Part shown: positions 1-12,144 of the stretch, in pieces
How positions within the stretch are numbered: position 1 is the first letter of the stretch
Layout of the letters: each line of letters starts with the position of its first letter
Assembly: GCA_021442155.1 (NCBI GenBank)
Contig: CM038229.1
Coordinates: 74,420,443-74,484,442 of the forward strand
Source: Cymbidium sinense
Taxonomy: Eukaryota; Streptophyta; Magnoliopsida; Asparagales; Orchidaceae
DNA length: 64,000 nt
Direction of reading: 5' to 3'
The notes under the pieces: generated by a model
The model's database searches: none
The model's input: only the letters and a program-made list of their open reading frames with translations
What the model was told of the DNA's origin: nothing
Position numbers and translations under genes: made by a program

Positions 1-1401
1 ATCAAAATGTTATAGAAACCAAATGGGTCTATAGAAATAAATTGGATGACTTGGGACACATTGTTAGAACTAAGGCTAGATTGGTTGCATAAGAATATAC
101 TCAGATTTAGATTTTGAAGAATCCTTTGCTCGAATAGCTAGATTAGAAGCTATTAGATTGATTCTTGCCTATGCTTGTTATAAAGACTTTAAATTATTTC
201 AAATGGATGTAAAAAAGAGCATTTTTAAACAGATTTATATCAAGATGTTTTTATAGAACAACCTCCTAGTTTTAAAAGTGTAGATTTTTTATATCATGAT
301 TTTAAATTGAAGCAAGCATTGTATAGATTAAAATAATCTCCTAAAGCTTGGTATTATAGATTGAGTAGCTTTTTTCTAGATCATGGGTTTAGGAAGGGTA
401 GAGTAGATACCACCCTATTTCTTAAGAATTTAAGTGATGATTTGATCATTATTCAGATTTATGTGGATGGCATTTTATTTGGTAGTACAAATGAATCCTT
501 ATGTATTGAGTTTTCATCTTTGATTTCTAAAGAATTTAAGATGAGCATGATGGGTGAACTCAATGTTTCTTAGGAATTTAAGTAAAACAACAAGAAAAAG
601 GCACTTTCATTTGTCAAACTAAGTGCACCAATGACTTGAAAGAGAGATTTGATATGAAAAAATTTAAATCTATTAAGACTCCCATGAGCCCCTCTACTAA
701 ACTTGATTTAGACGAGTCAGGAAAACTAGTTGATCAAAAACTTTATAGAAGTATGAATGGTTCTCTTTTGTATCTTGTGACTAGTAGGCTTGATATTATG
801 TTTATTGTATGTGTGAATGCTCATTTTCAATTTACTCTAAAAGAATCTATTTTTAAGCATATCTTTCATTATTTAATTAACACTTCTAGGTTAGATTTAT
901 GGTATTCTAAAAATTCACTTTTATGTGACTTGATTAATTTTTTTGATGTTGATTTTGTAGGATGTAAAGTAGATAGAAAAAGTACATCAAGAACATGCAA
1001 ATTTTTAAGATCATCTTTAGTATCTTGGTCATTTAAAAAACATAACTTCATTGCTCTTTCAACTGCTGAAGCTGAGTACATAGCTATTGGAAGTTGTGTT
1101 GCTTAAGTTCTTTGATTGAAGTAATAATTAAAATACTTTGGAATTACATTAGATCACATTCTTATTAAGTGTGGCAATACTAGAGCAATTTATTTGAAAA
1201 AAAATTCCTATCCAACACTCTAGAACTAAACACATAAAAGTTAGACATCACTTTATTCAAGATCATGTGAGTGAAGGAGATGTGAATATTAATTTTAGTA
1301 GCACAAATTTATAATTTGTAGACAGTTTTACTAAACCATTAACTAAAGAATAATTTTGTACCTTGAGATGCATGTTAGGCATGTTAGATCCAAGCATGTA
1401 A
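1..1401 (+). pseudogene. Ty1-copia pol remnant: reverse transcriptase and RNase H, 5' end outside the window
   Basis: This is the 3' half of a copia polyprotein (RT then RNase H), which would copy element RNA into DNA in the cytoplasmic particle. Translation starts in frame 3 with the conserved stretch ETKWVYRNKLDD...RTKARLVA. A stop follows where the family has Gln (CAA to TAA). The palm is open at 361-573 and contains IYVDGILFGSTNESL, so the family's catalytic YVDD reads YVDG. RNase H is open at 636-1106 and ends with ALSTAEAEYIAIGSCVA, the usual copia RNase H C-terminus. The tail continues through degraded RTKHIKVRHHFIQDHV-like and TKPLTKE-like motifs to the TAA at 1399-1401. Several in-frame stops and at least one frameshift make it non-functional. 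The family is certain; the SIRE/Maximus assignment rests on similarity to that group's conserved residues and on the 3' tail. Confidence 0.95.
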
Positions 1402-1691
1402 TTTTATTGCTACTCATGCTTAAATCTTTTTGATGTTGTCAAAAGGGGGAGAAAATAATATGTTGGTTTTCTTTGCATAGTTTTAAGGGGAGCCTTTTCA
1501 TGTTATTTACTCATGTTATATTCATGTTTAATTATTTTAAAAATATAGAAATATTTAAAATTTTATTTATTCACTTGCTATAAATTTTCTCTAATGCAAA
1601 TTATATGTTGAATGGTTGATGTAAGGTCATTTTACACCTTCATCAACATTTAACACTAACATATAATTTTCATCATCAAAAAAGGAGAGGT
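1402..1691 (+). other. Copia 3' untranslated region with polypurine tract
   Basis: Non-coding stretch between the pol stop and the 3' LTR. It has a GTTGTCAAAAGGGGGAGA motif near 1436-1455, common in the tails of SIRE/Maximus-type copia elements. A second purine run, AAAAAAGGAGAGG (about 1678-1690), sits directly against TTGTTGAC. The second run is the better candidate for the polypurine tract that primes plus-strand DNA because the LTR-like TG start follows it at once. Confidence 0.6.
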
Positions 1692-3490
1692 TGTTGACTT
1701 CATGCATCCCATCGCATATTATATTGATTTTGATGATAACAAACATATGTTCAAATGCTACTAATCGAGTAAAATTGAGGTATGCAAAAAAATTCTTTAA
1801 CTCCTGGTTCTTCAGTTATATCAAAATGCTAAATCTTTTGGACATGGACTGGGTAAGGATATTTCTAGGAATAAATATACTAAGGAAAATGAACTGCTCA
1901 CTAAAATAAATACATCATTCTTTAATTTTAAAACAATCTATTTTAAATTATTCATAAACACTATATTTCATATTTATAATTTTTCTTTAAAATTATTTAT
2001 TTTTTTGATAATGTGAATTAAATGCATAAACCATGCTATATTTATTATGCTTCAATGCAAGTTAAATTAAGTTCGCATCTCATTAAACTATTTTCATGCT
2101 AAAATATATTCATTATCCATGTATTACATACATAAAATTCAATTATCCTAAAATTATTCTTTGTATTATTTTTCTCTCTCCTATTATCCTCATTTTCTCT
2201 CTCCTATCTTATTTTTCTTCCTAAATCTTTTTGGCCAATTTTTTCATGATTATTGGCTACATAACTTATGTGATAATTATTCAAATTATTTCTATAATTA
2301 TCTCATATTTTTCTAAATTAAAAAGTTCATTTATTTGAATCTTTAATTTGAATTATTTTTTATTTCAAATTAAATATTTCATTGATTACATATGCAAATT
2401 TGAACTCCCCTCTTTATGTAATGTTATCTGGCTGATCATACACTAATCAAGCTGATGTAATTTAAATTAATTTGAGTTAACTAAAATTCAATTCAAATAA
2501 TCTATGAAATTATCTTTTTTTTTCTTTTTATATGAATTCTATTTTTGGAAGTCCTTTGGCCAATCATATCTTTATTCAAATTCAAATTAATATCTTAATG
2601 AAATTTGATTTAAACACTCTAAGATCTGAGCAATCATCATTTAATTTTAAATAAGCACACTAAAACAAATCAAATCTATTTTAGGAATGTAGCTTGGCTG
2701 AAATTTTCATAAATCCATTGGATTTAATTTAAAATGCTCTAAATAATATCTTTCCTTTTCATTCAATCAATTTTAATTGATTTAATATTCCTTGACATTG
2801 GATCAAATTAAAATTGAATCCTATCTTGGAAACTCCTTGGCTGATGCTATCATGCTAACCCATCTAAATACAATTTTAGATTTTTTTTTAAGAAACAACT
2901 TTGGCCGAATTTGTTCTCTCAATTAAATTCAATTGATAAAATTGAACCACTTACCATTTGGATTTTCCTCTTCCATGCATTGGCCAAAATACCTCTCATG
3001 CAAATTAAATTTTAAACTGATTGATTCAAATCAATCTTTCTTATCAAATAGGTTTCCCTCCTCTTTTTGCCTTGGCTAAACTCATCTCCCTTCAAATTTC
3101 TTTTGTTTTTTATTTAATTTGTGTTTTAATAAATTCAAAGTTTTTTCTCTCTAAATTTCTTTAGTTTCTCTTTAAATTCTATCTATATGATAGGTTACTT
3201 TCTTCTTGAATTTTTCTTGGTCTATCCCGGAAAGTTTTAGAGACAAGAACATTTTCAAGGTGCTTTATTCTAGTTTACAATTTTACTGCTATATGTTGTT
3301 TCTTCTTGGTTTGATGCTTTGATGATCAATTTATTTTCTGCTTAGCTTATCTATTTCTATACTTTCTCAAGTTCGACAAAAGCTTTGTAGTTGATTTATT
3401 AAAGTGTATTATTGCAAGTTATTTTCTTTTCATTATTCCTACATGTTCTAAAAATAGATTATTATCTTTGTATTTATTTAGTATAAAGCA
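1692..3490 (+). repeat. Copia 3' LTR, interrupted at 3490 by the gypsy element
   Basis: Begins TGTTGACTTCATGC directly after the polypurine tract, with the ATTGATTTTGATGATAACAAA motif typical of these LTRs at about 1722-1743. The rest is AT-rich with no coding potential. No LTR end is visible before the unrelated TGTTGACCTCAC start of the gypsy LTR at 3491, so the LTR appears cut by that insertion. The other half would lie beyond the right edge of the window, so neither the full length nor the partner 5' LTR can be checked here. Confidence 0.55.
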
Positions 3491-3628
3491 TGTTGACCTC
3501 ACTTTTGGAGTAAGGATTGAATCATCCTTTCTTAGACTTAGGAGTCTTCTAGACACTAGAATTTCCTTATTCATAGGACACCTCTAGTAATAAGGTGAAC
3601 ACTAAACCTAAGCCTAAGGACTTAGGAA

Positions 3629-5160
3629 GGTATACTATAGGCTTAGGCTATGCCTTAGGGAAAATAGATAATTTACCTATACTATGGTCAAACCAATAAT
3701 CTATGCCTATCTACAGATACAAAATCAAACCTCAAATTGATACAATCAAAACCCAATTGAATTTCATTTCTTATCCAAGCTCCAAGTCAAACTAATTTGA
3801 AACCAAACCCATCTTAATCCCATGATCCAATTCTATAGAGAAAACCTAAGCTTTTTCAATGAAACCAAACTCAATTGATTTTCACAAATGTATTTCAACA
3901 ATTCAAATCACTATTTTGAACTCTTCCAAAACCTACAATCAAATCAATTTGATCAAACTATTTTAATCAACCTAATCTAGCCAATTTGAACCCAAAATAT
4001 TCAAATAAGACCAAATCCAATCAAATCCAAATCAATTACAATCAAAGCCATCAATCAATCCTAAATCAATTATCAAACTCAAATCAACTTAATTCTACCC
4101 AATCCAACTCAAATTGACCCAATTGGTTCACTTGACCTAAAGTGACCTAAAGAACCCATTTGGTCCAAACCTCAATCAAATACAAATTGGATTGAATCAA
4201 CCCATCCAAAACCTTCTACAATAATTATTGATCACCCTTGATTATCCAATTGCAATCAATTGGGTCAAACCAAGCTTATTTCATCACTTGACCCAAGTTG
4301 ACCCAATTAGCCTATATGAACCAAAATGAACCAAATTTCATTCCAATTCAAATTAATTGAAATCAATGACTCCCACCAATCATAAATTGATCATCGAATA
4401 TGATTCAATCATCAATCAAGTCAAACCAAGTCCAATTGGCCCTTTTGACCCAAGTTGACCCAACTTGACCTAAAGAGCCAAATTAAATCAAATCTCAATC
4501 CAATCCAAATTGATTAAAATCGATGACTCAAATCCATCTCAATTTGATTATTGAATATGATCAAGCCCTTGATTAGACCCAATTTGATCAATTGAACCCA
4601 ATTGACCCATTTATCCTAAATTAACTTAAAGGTTCATATTGGTTTAAATCACGATTAAATCCAAATTAATTGAAATGAATACCTACAATCACCATCAAAT
4701 CATCAATTGAATCCAAACCAACCCCTAACTCAAACTAATTTCATCAATTTCACCAAATTGGTCAGCTTTGCCCATTTGACCCATATGAACCCATATGTGC
4801 CAAATTCAAATCCACTTTAAATAAAATCAAACAAACTAAACCTAAACATCTTAAATCATCATTTGAATATGACTCAACCTTAGTTTGACATAATTTAACC
4901 AATTGGTCAACCAAACCAAACTTGACCCAATTTGACCAACTTGGGTCAAATTGAGACAAACTCAACCATACGACATCCAAACCAATCAAACTTGCCATGA
5001 TCCATCCTTGGGTCACCATGGGTCAGCCCATATCAAACCCAACCCACCTTTAACCCAAATTAGTCTAAAAACATTTGGGTTAACCCCTCTAAATGAGACA
5101 AAATCTCCATTTGGATGGTCAAACCCACTTCCTCCCCTTGGCAGCAACCTTAAGCTCAAA
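3629..5160 (+). repeat. TTGACC-rich LTR block, tandem copy a (about 1.53 kb)
   Basis: First of two head-to-tail copies. It begins GGTATACTATAGGCTTAGGC and ends GCAACCTTAAGCTCAAA. The block is full of short variants of TTGACCCAATTTGACC and AATCAAATCCAAATTGA, with strong C/A strand bias. The same block is single in LTR2 (about 26661-28160) and, inverted, in LTR3, LTR5 and LTR6. Confidence 0.9.
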
Positions 5161-6666
5161 GGTATACCATAGGAATAGGCTATTCCTTAAGAAAAATAGG
5201 AAATTTACCTATCCTATGGCCAAACCCGTGATCTATGCCTAACCACTGATGCAAAATCAAACCTCAAATCAATACAACCAAAACCCAATTTGATTTCTTT
5301 TAATATCCAAGATCCAAGCCAAACTGATTTGAATCCAAACCCATCTTATTCCCATGATCCAATCCTATGGACCAAACCTAAGCTCCTTCAATCAAACCAA
5401 ACTCAATTGATTTTTACAAAAGTATTCCAACCATTTAAATCATCATTTCAAACTCTTCCAAAACCTACAATCAAATCAATTTGTTCAAACCATTTTAATC
5501 TACCTAACTTAGCCCATTTGAACCCAAAATGTTCAAATGAGCCAAAATCCAATTAAATCAAAATCAATTGCAATCAAAGCAATCAATCAATCTTAAATCA
5601 ATTATCAAATTCAATTCAACTCAATTCAACCCAATCCAACTCAAATTGACCCATATGGTTCAATTGACCTAAACTGACCTAAAGGACCCATTTCATCCAA
5701 ACCTTAGTCCAATCTATATTGGATTGAATCAAGCCATCAAAAACCTTCTACAATGATTATTGATCACCCTTGATTGTCTAGTTGCAATCAATTTGGTCAA
5801 ACCAAGCTAATTTGATCACTTGTCCCAAGTTGACCCAATTAGCCTATATAAACTAAATATCATTCCAATTCAAATCAATTGAAACCAATGATTCCTACCA
5901 ATCATAAATTGATCCTTGAATATGATTCAATCATCAATCAAGCCAAACTAAGTCCAATTGGTCCCTTTGACCCAAGTGGACCCACTTTAACCTAAAGAGC
6001 CAAATTGAATGAAATCTCAATCAAATCCAAATTAATTGAAACCAATAACTTAAATCCATATCAAATTGATTATTGAACATGATCAAGCCCTTGATTGGAC
6101 CCAATTTGATCAATTGAACCCAATTGACCAATTTAGCCCAAATTGACCTAAAAGGTCAAATTGGTTTAAATAATTCCTAAATTAAAATTAATTAAAACAA
6201 AAATCTACAATCACTATTAAATCATCAATTCAATCCAAACCAACCCCTAACTCAAGCCAATTTAGTCAATTTGATCAAATTGGTTAACTTAGCCCATTTG
6301 ACCCATATGAGCCAAATTCAAATCCACTTTAAATCAAATCAAACTAATTGAACCTAAACATCCCAAATCATCATTTGAATATGACTTAACCCTTGGTTTG
6401 ATCCAAATTGACCAATTGGTCAACATAACCCAATTTGACCTACTTGGTTCAAATTGAGCCAAACTCAATCAAACTACTTCCAAACTCAATTAAACTTGGC
6501 ATGATCCATCCTTGGGTCACAATGGGTTAGCTCATATCAAATCCAATCCACCTTGAGCACAAATTAGCTTAAAACCCTTTGGGTTAAGCCCTCTAAATGG
6601 GAAAAAAATCCCCATTTGGATAGTTAAACCCACTCTCCTCCCTTTAGTAGCCACCTTAAGCTCAAA
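5161..6666 (+). repeat. TTGACC-rich LTR block, tandem copy b (about 1.51 kb)
   Basis: Second copy, beginning GGTATACCATAGGAATAGGC immediately after the CTTAAGCTCAAA end of copy a and ending with the same CTTAAGCTCAAA. It can be aligned to copy a along its whole length with many substitutions, so the duplication is not recent. Confidence 0.9.
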
Positions 6667-9127
6667 TAAGACATGAGGACTATTAGATCACCTGACCCTA
6701 AACAGATTGGGTCAGCCATCAACCAAGTGAATGTGAGCTAACCCAAGCCACCCCATTGGCATGCTTGGAGTAGGTGGTACACTCCACCTCAGTCCTTACC
6801 AGCCCACTTCCTTCACTGAGCAATTCAAGGCGCACCACCTCAGCACCTCACTACCATGCTCAATTGCCTGCCAAAGGCTTGTTCGATCAGAAACATTAGA
6901 TTAATTAAGGAGATAAGAATACTCTTCCCCATCTCATTCCAATCATACACAGACCTTTAGTGAGTTGAGATGAGCCTCCCTAGAGCCTTCCTGAATTTCT
7001 CTAAGCCTGCCATTGCTAACGAGATCGAACCCGAGCAAAATAGAGCTTCTCCTCCATCCAACTCCACTCAAACTAAGTCAAATAAAAATTAAATTTACAC
7101 ACACCTTCTCCAAGCTCTAACAAGGTAAAATGAATCAATTTCTAATCAATTTGAGCACTGGAGTCCACTTCTAGACCAACTCAAGTGAAATTTTTAGTTG
7201 CACTTGGTCCATAAAGCCACTGATGATTAGGTGAGTCATGAACTTCTCAATAAGGCTTTGTCTCTTCAAGATAAATCTACCTCAATCATTTAACCGCCAA
7301 TCTTGAGATCCAGCTTGAAAACTTCTAGCAAACCATCAAAATCTTCTAAGTTATTGGTCTTTGTAAAAGAATTCATGATTTCAAGCATTTTCTACTATAG
7401 GATCCTCTTAGATCTATCCCTTGAAGCTTTTAGAGTCAATCTCAATGCCTCACAAGCTCTAGTGAGCTCAGATCGAGCAAAGGAGGGTGAACGGTGCCTA
7501 TTTTATATTGTTTGGGGATGAAAGATCATTTTCCATCAGTTTCACATGATTGGAATGGATGATCATAATTAATATGACTAGATTTATTTTATTTAATCCT
7601 TTAGAAATTGTGGGATTATTCTACACCATCTAATTTAATATTAGATAGTTGGGATGAAAGTGCATCCACCGCCCCTAACTCAATATGCTGCATCAAATGA
7701 TTTAAGTGACCAATCCCATGGTGCCACATGGAAAGCATTGCCCCCATCAGCTCCTATGAGGCATCGATGAGATTAGGGATTAATTAAGTTTAAAAATATT
7801 ATTTAATCACCATGAACTTCAGAAACTTATAACTAATTATATAAAAATTAGAAAATATAAATAAACTCATTTTGAAAGGGTAAATAGAGGAGAATTTAAT
7901 AAAAATGATTTCCCTATGATTTGAATAGAGAACAAAGCTTAACTAGGGTTTAAATTTTTTTAATTAGATTAATTAAGCCCTAGTCACTTAGCCAAATAAT
8001 CCTAAACTTATAATGTTGATTTAATTAGATTTCCTCTTCCTTCCATAATTTTCTTGAGATTTATTGGCTAGGTAATTGGGAGAATTTGAAATGCAATCCC
8101 TAATTACCCTCATTAAGTGATTTAATAGTAATTTAAAATTTCAAATAGTAAAAATTAATTATTTAAACTTGGTTAAGCTTTATTAACACTAGAATGATGA
8201 AGGAATGGTTAGGGCCTCTTTCCTAATAGTTTCCTATATTCATTTCATTTGCGAAGATAATTAACTAAAGATTTAATAAAGGAATTAATGGAATAAGTAG
8301 TGATGAAATAAAATCAAATAAAAATGGTAATTAGATCAAATAATGTAATTTGAATTCATTGGTTCCTCTTTATGTGTTTAAGAGCATAAATACATATAAG
8401 GAAATTATGATCAACCAATGGTGTGGGAAAATCATTAGAGTACTTAGGTTAATTATTTATTTAACCTAATTAACTCTTAAGCATGAGCCTATTATATTAG
8501 GTTCTTTAGCAACATTGAAACTTTAATTTGTCATTTGCATATCACTTGAGGCTCTTGAATACATGGTTAGTTAAATTAAAGAAATATAGGAAAGGGTAAC
8601 TAAATGGATTGCTTAAGGATTCAAACTCAACTAACTCATCAAATTTATTTAATTACTTCTATTTAAGAACACTAAATTACCAACATGAGAGGGGGTAGAA
8701 ATAGCAAACATCACTTCTTCTCTTTGAGTTTAATAATTCAAATCCAAGACCAATCTATATAAGAAGCATTGGTTTTCTTTAAATTCTTTTATTCAACTTG
8801 ATTGTCCTTAGGAATTAATGTGATTAAATGTATTATGCGGCTATTTTTAATTATTTATTTTTAATCACTGTAAATATTGTATGCCATGCAATATTATGCA
8901 TTCATGTTTTTAAAAACAAAAGAATCAATGGAATTTATTTATGTGTAAGTTGCATGTGTTGGATTAATCCTATTATATGTGTGGCTATTATCACTAATAA
9001 ATTTCAAAAGCTATTTTCAAAGTTAAAAAATGATAATGAAATTTAGAGTTGTTATTAGCTATGAACATTCTGTATGATTTTTATGTGTTTCTAGTTTAAA
9101 CATGTTAATGTATTGCTTTATCTTCAT

Positions 9128-9500
9128 GAGTCATGTATGGGTTCACCTATGTTTGAATGATAATAAGTATATAGTCTATACATCCCAAGAATACGAGGTT
9201 TTAAGTAGCCCCATGGAGGACATTGATTATCTCACTTCTTTGGTTAATAAAGGTCTGTACTTATTTAATTTTATGATTATGTGTGTTTGTACTAGAATTT
9301 GGATAGAACTTTGCTTTACATGTGTAAATGATTCCTTAAAATAAAAAAATTTTGCATGACTTTCATTTCTGTGGTTGTATATCAATTCATACATATTTAA
9401 GAATAACAAGTATATAGTCTGGACATCTCAGGAATACAAGGCTTTAAGTAGCCCCATAGAGGTCATTGATTATCTCATTTTCCTGGTTTAAATAATGGCA
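9128..9500 (+). repeat. LTR-internal direct repeat, two units about 250 bp apart
   Basis: Two related units centre on AAGTATATAGTCT, then AGAATACGAGG or GGAATACAAGG, then TTTAAGTAGCCCCAT and GACATTGATTATCTCA or GTCATTGATTATCTCA (about 9165-9240 and 9408-9480). The same pair occurs in LTR2 (about 30640-30720 and 30860-30940). LTR5 has three inverted units, so copy number varies. Confidence 0.8.
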
Positions 9501-10651
9501 CATACTGGCTTAAAACTTTAATACCTGTGTGCGTATTTAACTAAAAAATGAGGATCCTTCTTTTCTACCAAAATATATGCATCCATGATCATCTAAGTGT
9601 GCCCAAACTACATTGTATGTATAGGTATTATAAATTTAAAATCATATGAATGTTATTGATGATGAAAATTATTGGTGTAACATACTCTATTTGATGGTAA
9701 TTTAATTAAATTAATCTTAAGATGCCTTTCATGATTGAATGAGATTCTTTAAGGTTAACCCAAATCTAGGATCAATAAAATATTTCAATAAAAATTCATT
9801 AAGAGGAACAAAATCATAACAATATGGTTTAGAGAATAACTTAAGGTAGGGAAGAAAGAGGTTAAGCCCATTTCATCTATTTATAATGCATAGTAGCTAA
9901 GTAACTACTAAATGAAATAAAAGAAAATTTAAGTTAAAATCCACCAATCCTCTAAATAACTTGAAATAAAACCACCCTAAATGTATAACTTAAATAATTC
10001 CAAAATCTAGATAATCATAATTTTAAGGCATAGCTAAGACATACCACATCAAGCTTAAGCACACACATTAGAATGTTAAGTCACCCCTTCCAAATTTAGG
10101 TATGAATGATGAATGTAATGATATTATATTTTATTTTTTGATGTATTATTTTAGATTGGATGTTAGGATTGTGGTTCATAGACTGGATGTTAGGCCGTTG
10201 TTAGCCTAATGGTATTTTTCATAGGGTATTATATTAATGGGGTCACTAAAATAAAAATAATTATAAATGTCTTTGCTTGCGGGTTGCTTATACCCCTTTG
10301 CATAATCCATTTTAGGAAAGTTGGGCTTGATTAGCCATGTGCAAGGTGCTAACTCTAAATTATGGAATATAACAGCTTAGATTTGTATGTATGTTTAGCT
10401 AACATCTATCTTGTAGGTGTAGTTAGATTTTACTTTTCCATAAATATGTAAATTTGCAATAGAATTAGGATTAGTGCTATGGGGTTTAGGATAAGTAGTG
10501 GTTAGAAGGCATAGCCTTGGGAGGCCCTATGAAGCCTTGAAGCAAATCAAATCAAAGAAAAAAGAAAGAAGAATGAAGAAAAGCAAGGAATGAAGACCCC
10601 TATAGCATCTAATTTAATTTGAATTGTATTTTTTTTTTGTAATCTAAGTTG

Positions 10652-10658
10652 TATAAGG
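10652..10658 (+). promoter_or_regulatory. Putative TATA box of LTR1
   Basis: TATAAGG within GTTGTATAAGGGCAGAGCT. The block recurs at the matching place in all six LTRs (32116, 37132 minus, 40835 minus, 51857 minus, 60592), the best-kept short motif I found. If it is the core promoter, the transcript would start about 30 bases downstream, leaving about 1.45 kb of R plus U5. Inferred from conservation and motif only. Confidence 0.5.
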
Positions 10659-12144
10659 GCAGAGCTTGGCTACCTAATTTTCTCTTTTCTAGGAGTACGG
10701 TGGCATCTGACTGTATCAGCCTTTTATTATTTTACGATAGTCTATACATGATTATTACTATATTTAGATTGTGAAATAAAAATTACATCTTCTTTATAGT
10801 TTCTTAAACTTGATGTTTCAATGTGTGGCTTGGATGTGATAGGCTTTTAAAAAAACTTATTATTCTTCCCTAATTAATAACTCATAATTAGATTTTAAAT
10901 TAACTTTCAACCTCATTTAAAGCCTAATATATAATCAAAATTATTAAAAGATTTTGCAAACCTTTAACTGAATATTGAATGTCTAACATCATGCATACTA
11001 TCTCACTCTTGAAAAAATGAGGGTCTCCATTCTTGCACTTTAGGGAACACTTGACTTATGATAGCACCCCCTCATGATAAAGATCCCCCTCTCTCATTTT
11101 GATTTGGCCAAGAACTCAATTTCATCATGGATTTAGGCATAAATTATTCCAAGCCTTTATCCAAAATGTTGTGTCAAAATGATATAAAATTTGTGAAATT
11201 TTGTATTTAGACTAAGTCATATACTCATGCTAATCATGATCTAATCTCTTAGAGAGTAAGTTTAGGACTCTAGTCTCTTTTCAAATTAAATAACACCCTA
11301 ACTATCTTACAATTAAATAAGATCGACCTACATGATTTTGAATTATAGAAGATGTTAGTTGACAGCAACTCCAGGTGGGTGTAAGTCTAGAAGAGTCAGA
11401 TAGGTCTATCATCTTTTATGGAGGAAAACCCATATGTCCCCTTTCCACTCAGATTTAGGTCTTGCTTCAAACTTGTGCTAAAGCTCTCTTGATTTAGGAT
11501 CTGAGGTTGCTTATTTCCTTTAGGCTATGAATATAAATTCTCAACTTTTAAACATTTTCATAATCTTGTATTGGTGAATTAAAAGTCCTGCAACTCTAAT
11601 AAAATTTCAACTCAAATTAAAATAAATTCTTTCTTTCAAATATATAAATCCTCACCATAGAGTAGATTGGAGTGCTCACTAGGCTTCCAAGTATCATGAG
11701 TACTCCCTACTTCTCTTTTGGATCCTAAAATAAGTCTTTCCATTTGAACATTCCCATTTGATTTTTTGAAATAACAAATTCATTGATAGCCCAACCTTGA
11801 AATCTTTTGAGATAATTGATTGACTACTTTAATCGAAAGTATTCTTAAGAAATTCAATTTCCTAAGATGTAATTAACTATAGAATCTTACTTCCTTTGGG
11901 AACTAAATAATTTGACTAAAATAAAGCTTGCTTTACTTTGCCATGTAAAGTAGTGGAAGAATCTCTAGTACATACAAAGACCCATCATATCTTAAGAGTC
12001 CTTTTAGATGATTAAGTCGATTGGAGGGTGATGTTTCTATCTTTCAATATAGTACATGGTACCTTAATGCCATACCCGCTCACTTTAATGAATTCCTTTA
12101 AGATCTGTGTGGTGTCCACCTGGCATTCGAAATAAAATAACATA

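Larger units (their letters stand above)
3491..12144 (+). repeat. LTR1 (5' LTR of the Tat-type element), about 8.65 kb
   Basis: Starts TGTTGACCTCACTTTTGG and ends ...AATAAAATAACATA, eight bases before the primer-binding site. The start matches LTR2 (26525) and, reverse-complemented, LTR3, LTR5 and LTR6. The order inside is: a head block containing AGACTTAGGAGTCTTCTAGA; two copies of the TTGACC-rich block; a low-complexity AT-rich part; two TAAGTAGCCCCAT repeats; a TATA-like block at 10652; and a tail with CTTTACTTTGCCATGTAAAG and GGTGTCCACCTGGC. It has no coding function. The open frames inside it (for example 7303-7521, 8828-9046, 9102-9344) are not conserved as frames in the other LTRs. Its extra length over LTR2 is explained by the block duplication. 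Confidence 0.9.

Noticed and set aside
4762..5556. Overlapping open frames on both strands in the TTGACC block
   Set aside because: They are by-products of a low-complexity repeat with few stop-forming words, differ between the two tandem copies and show no domain.
3700..6600. CRISPR-like or satellite array
   Set aside because: The repeated TTGACC words have irregular spacing and no fixed repeat-spacer pattern, and the block recurs as part of LTRs.
8828..9409. Short open frames 8828-9046, 9102-9344 and 9227-9409 (minus)
   Set aside because: They lie inside LTR1 and are not kept as frames in LTR2 or the inverted LTRs.
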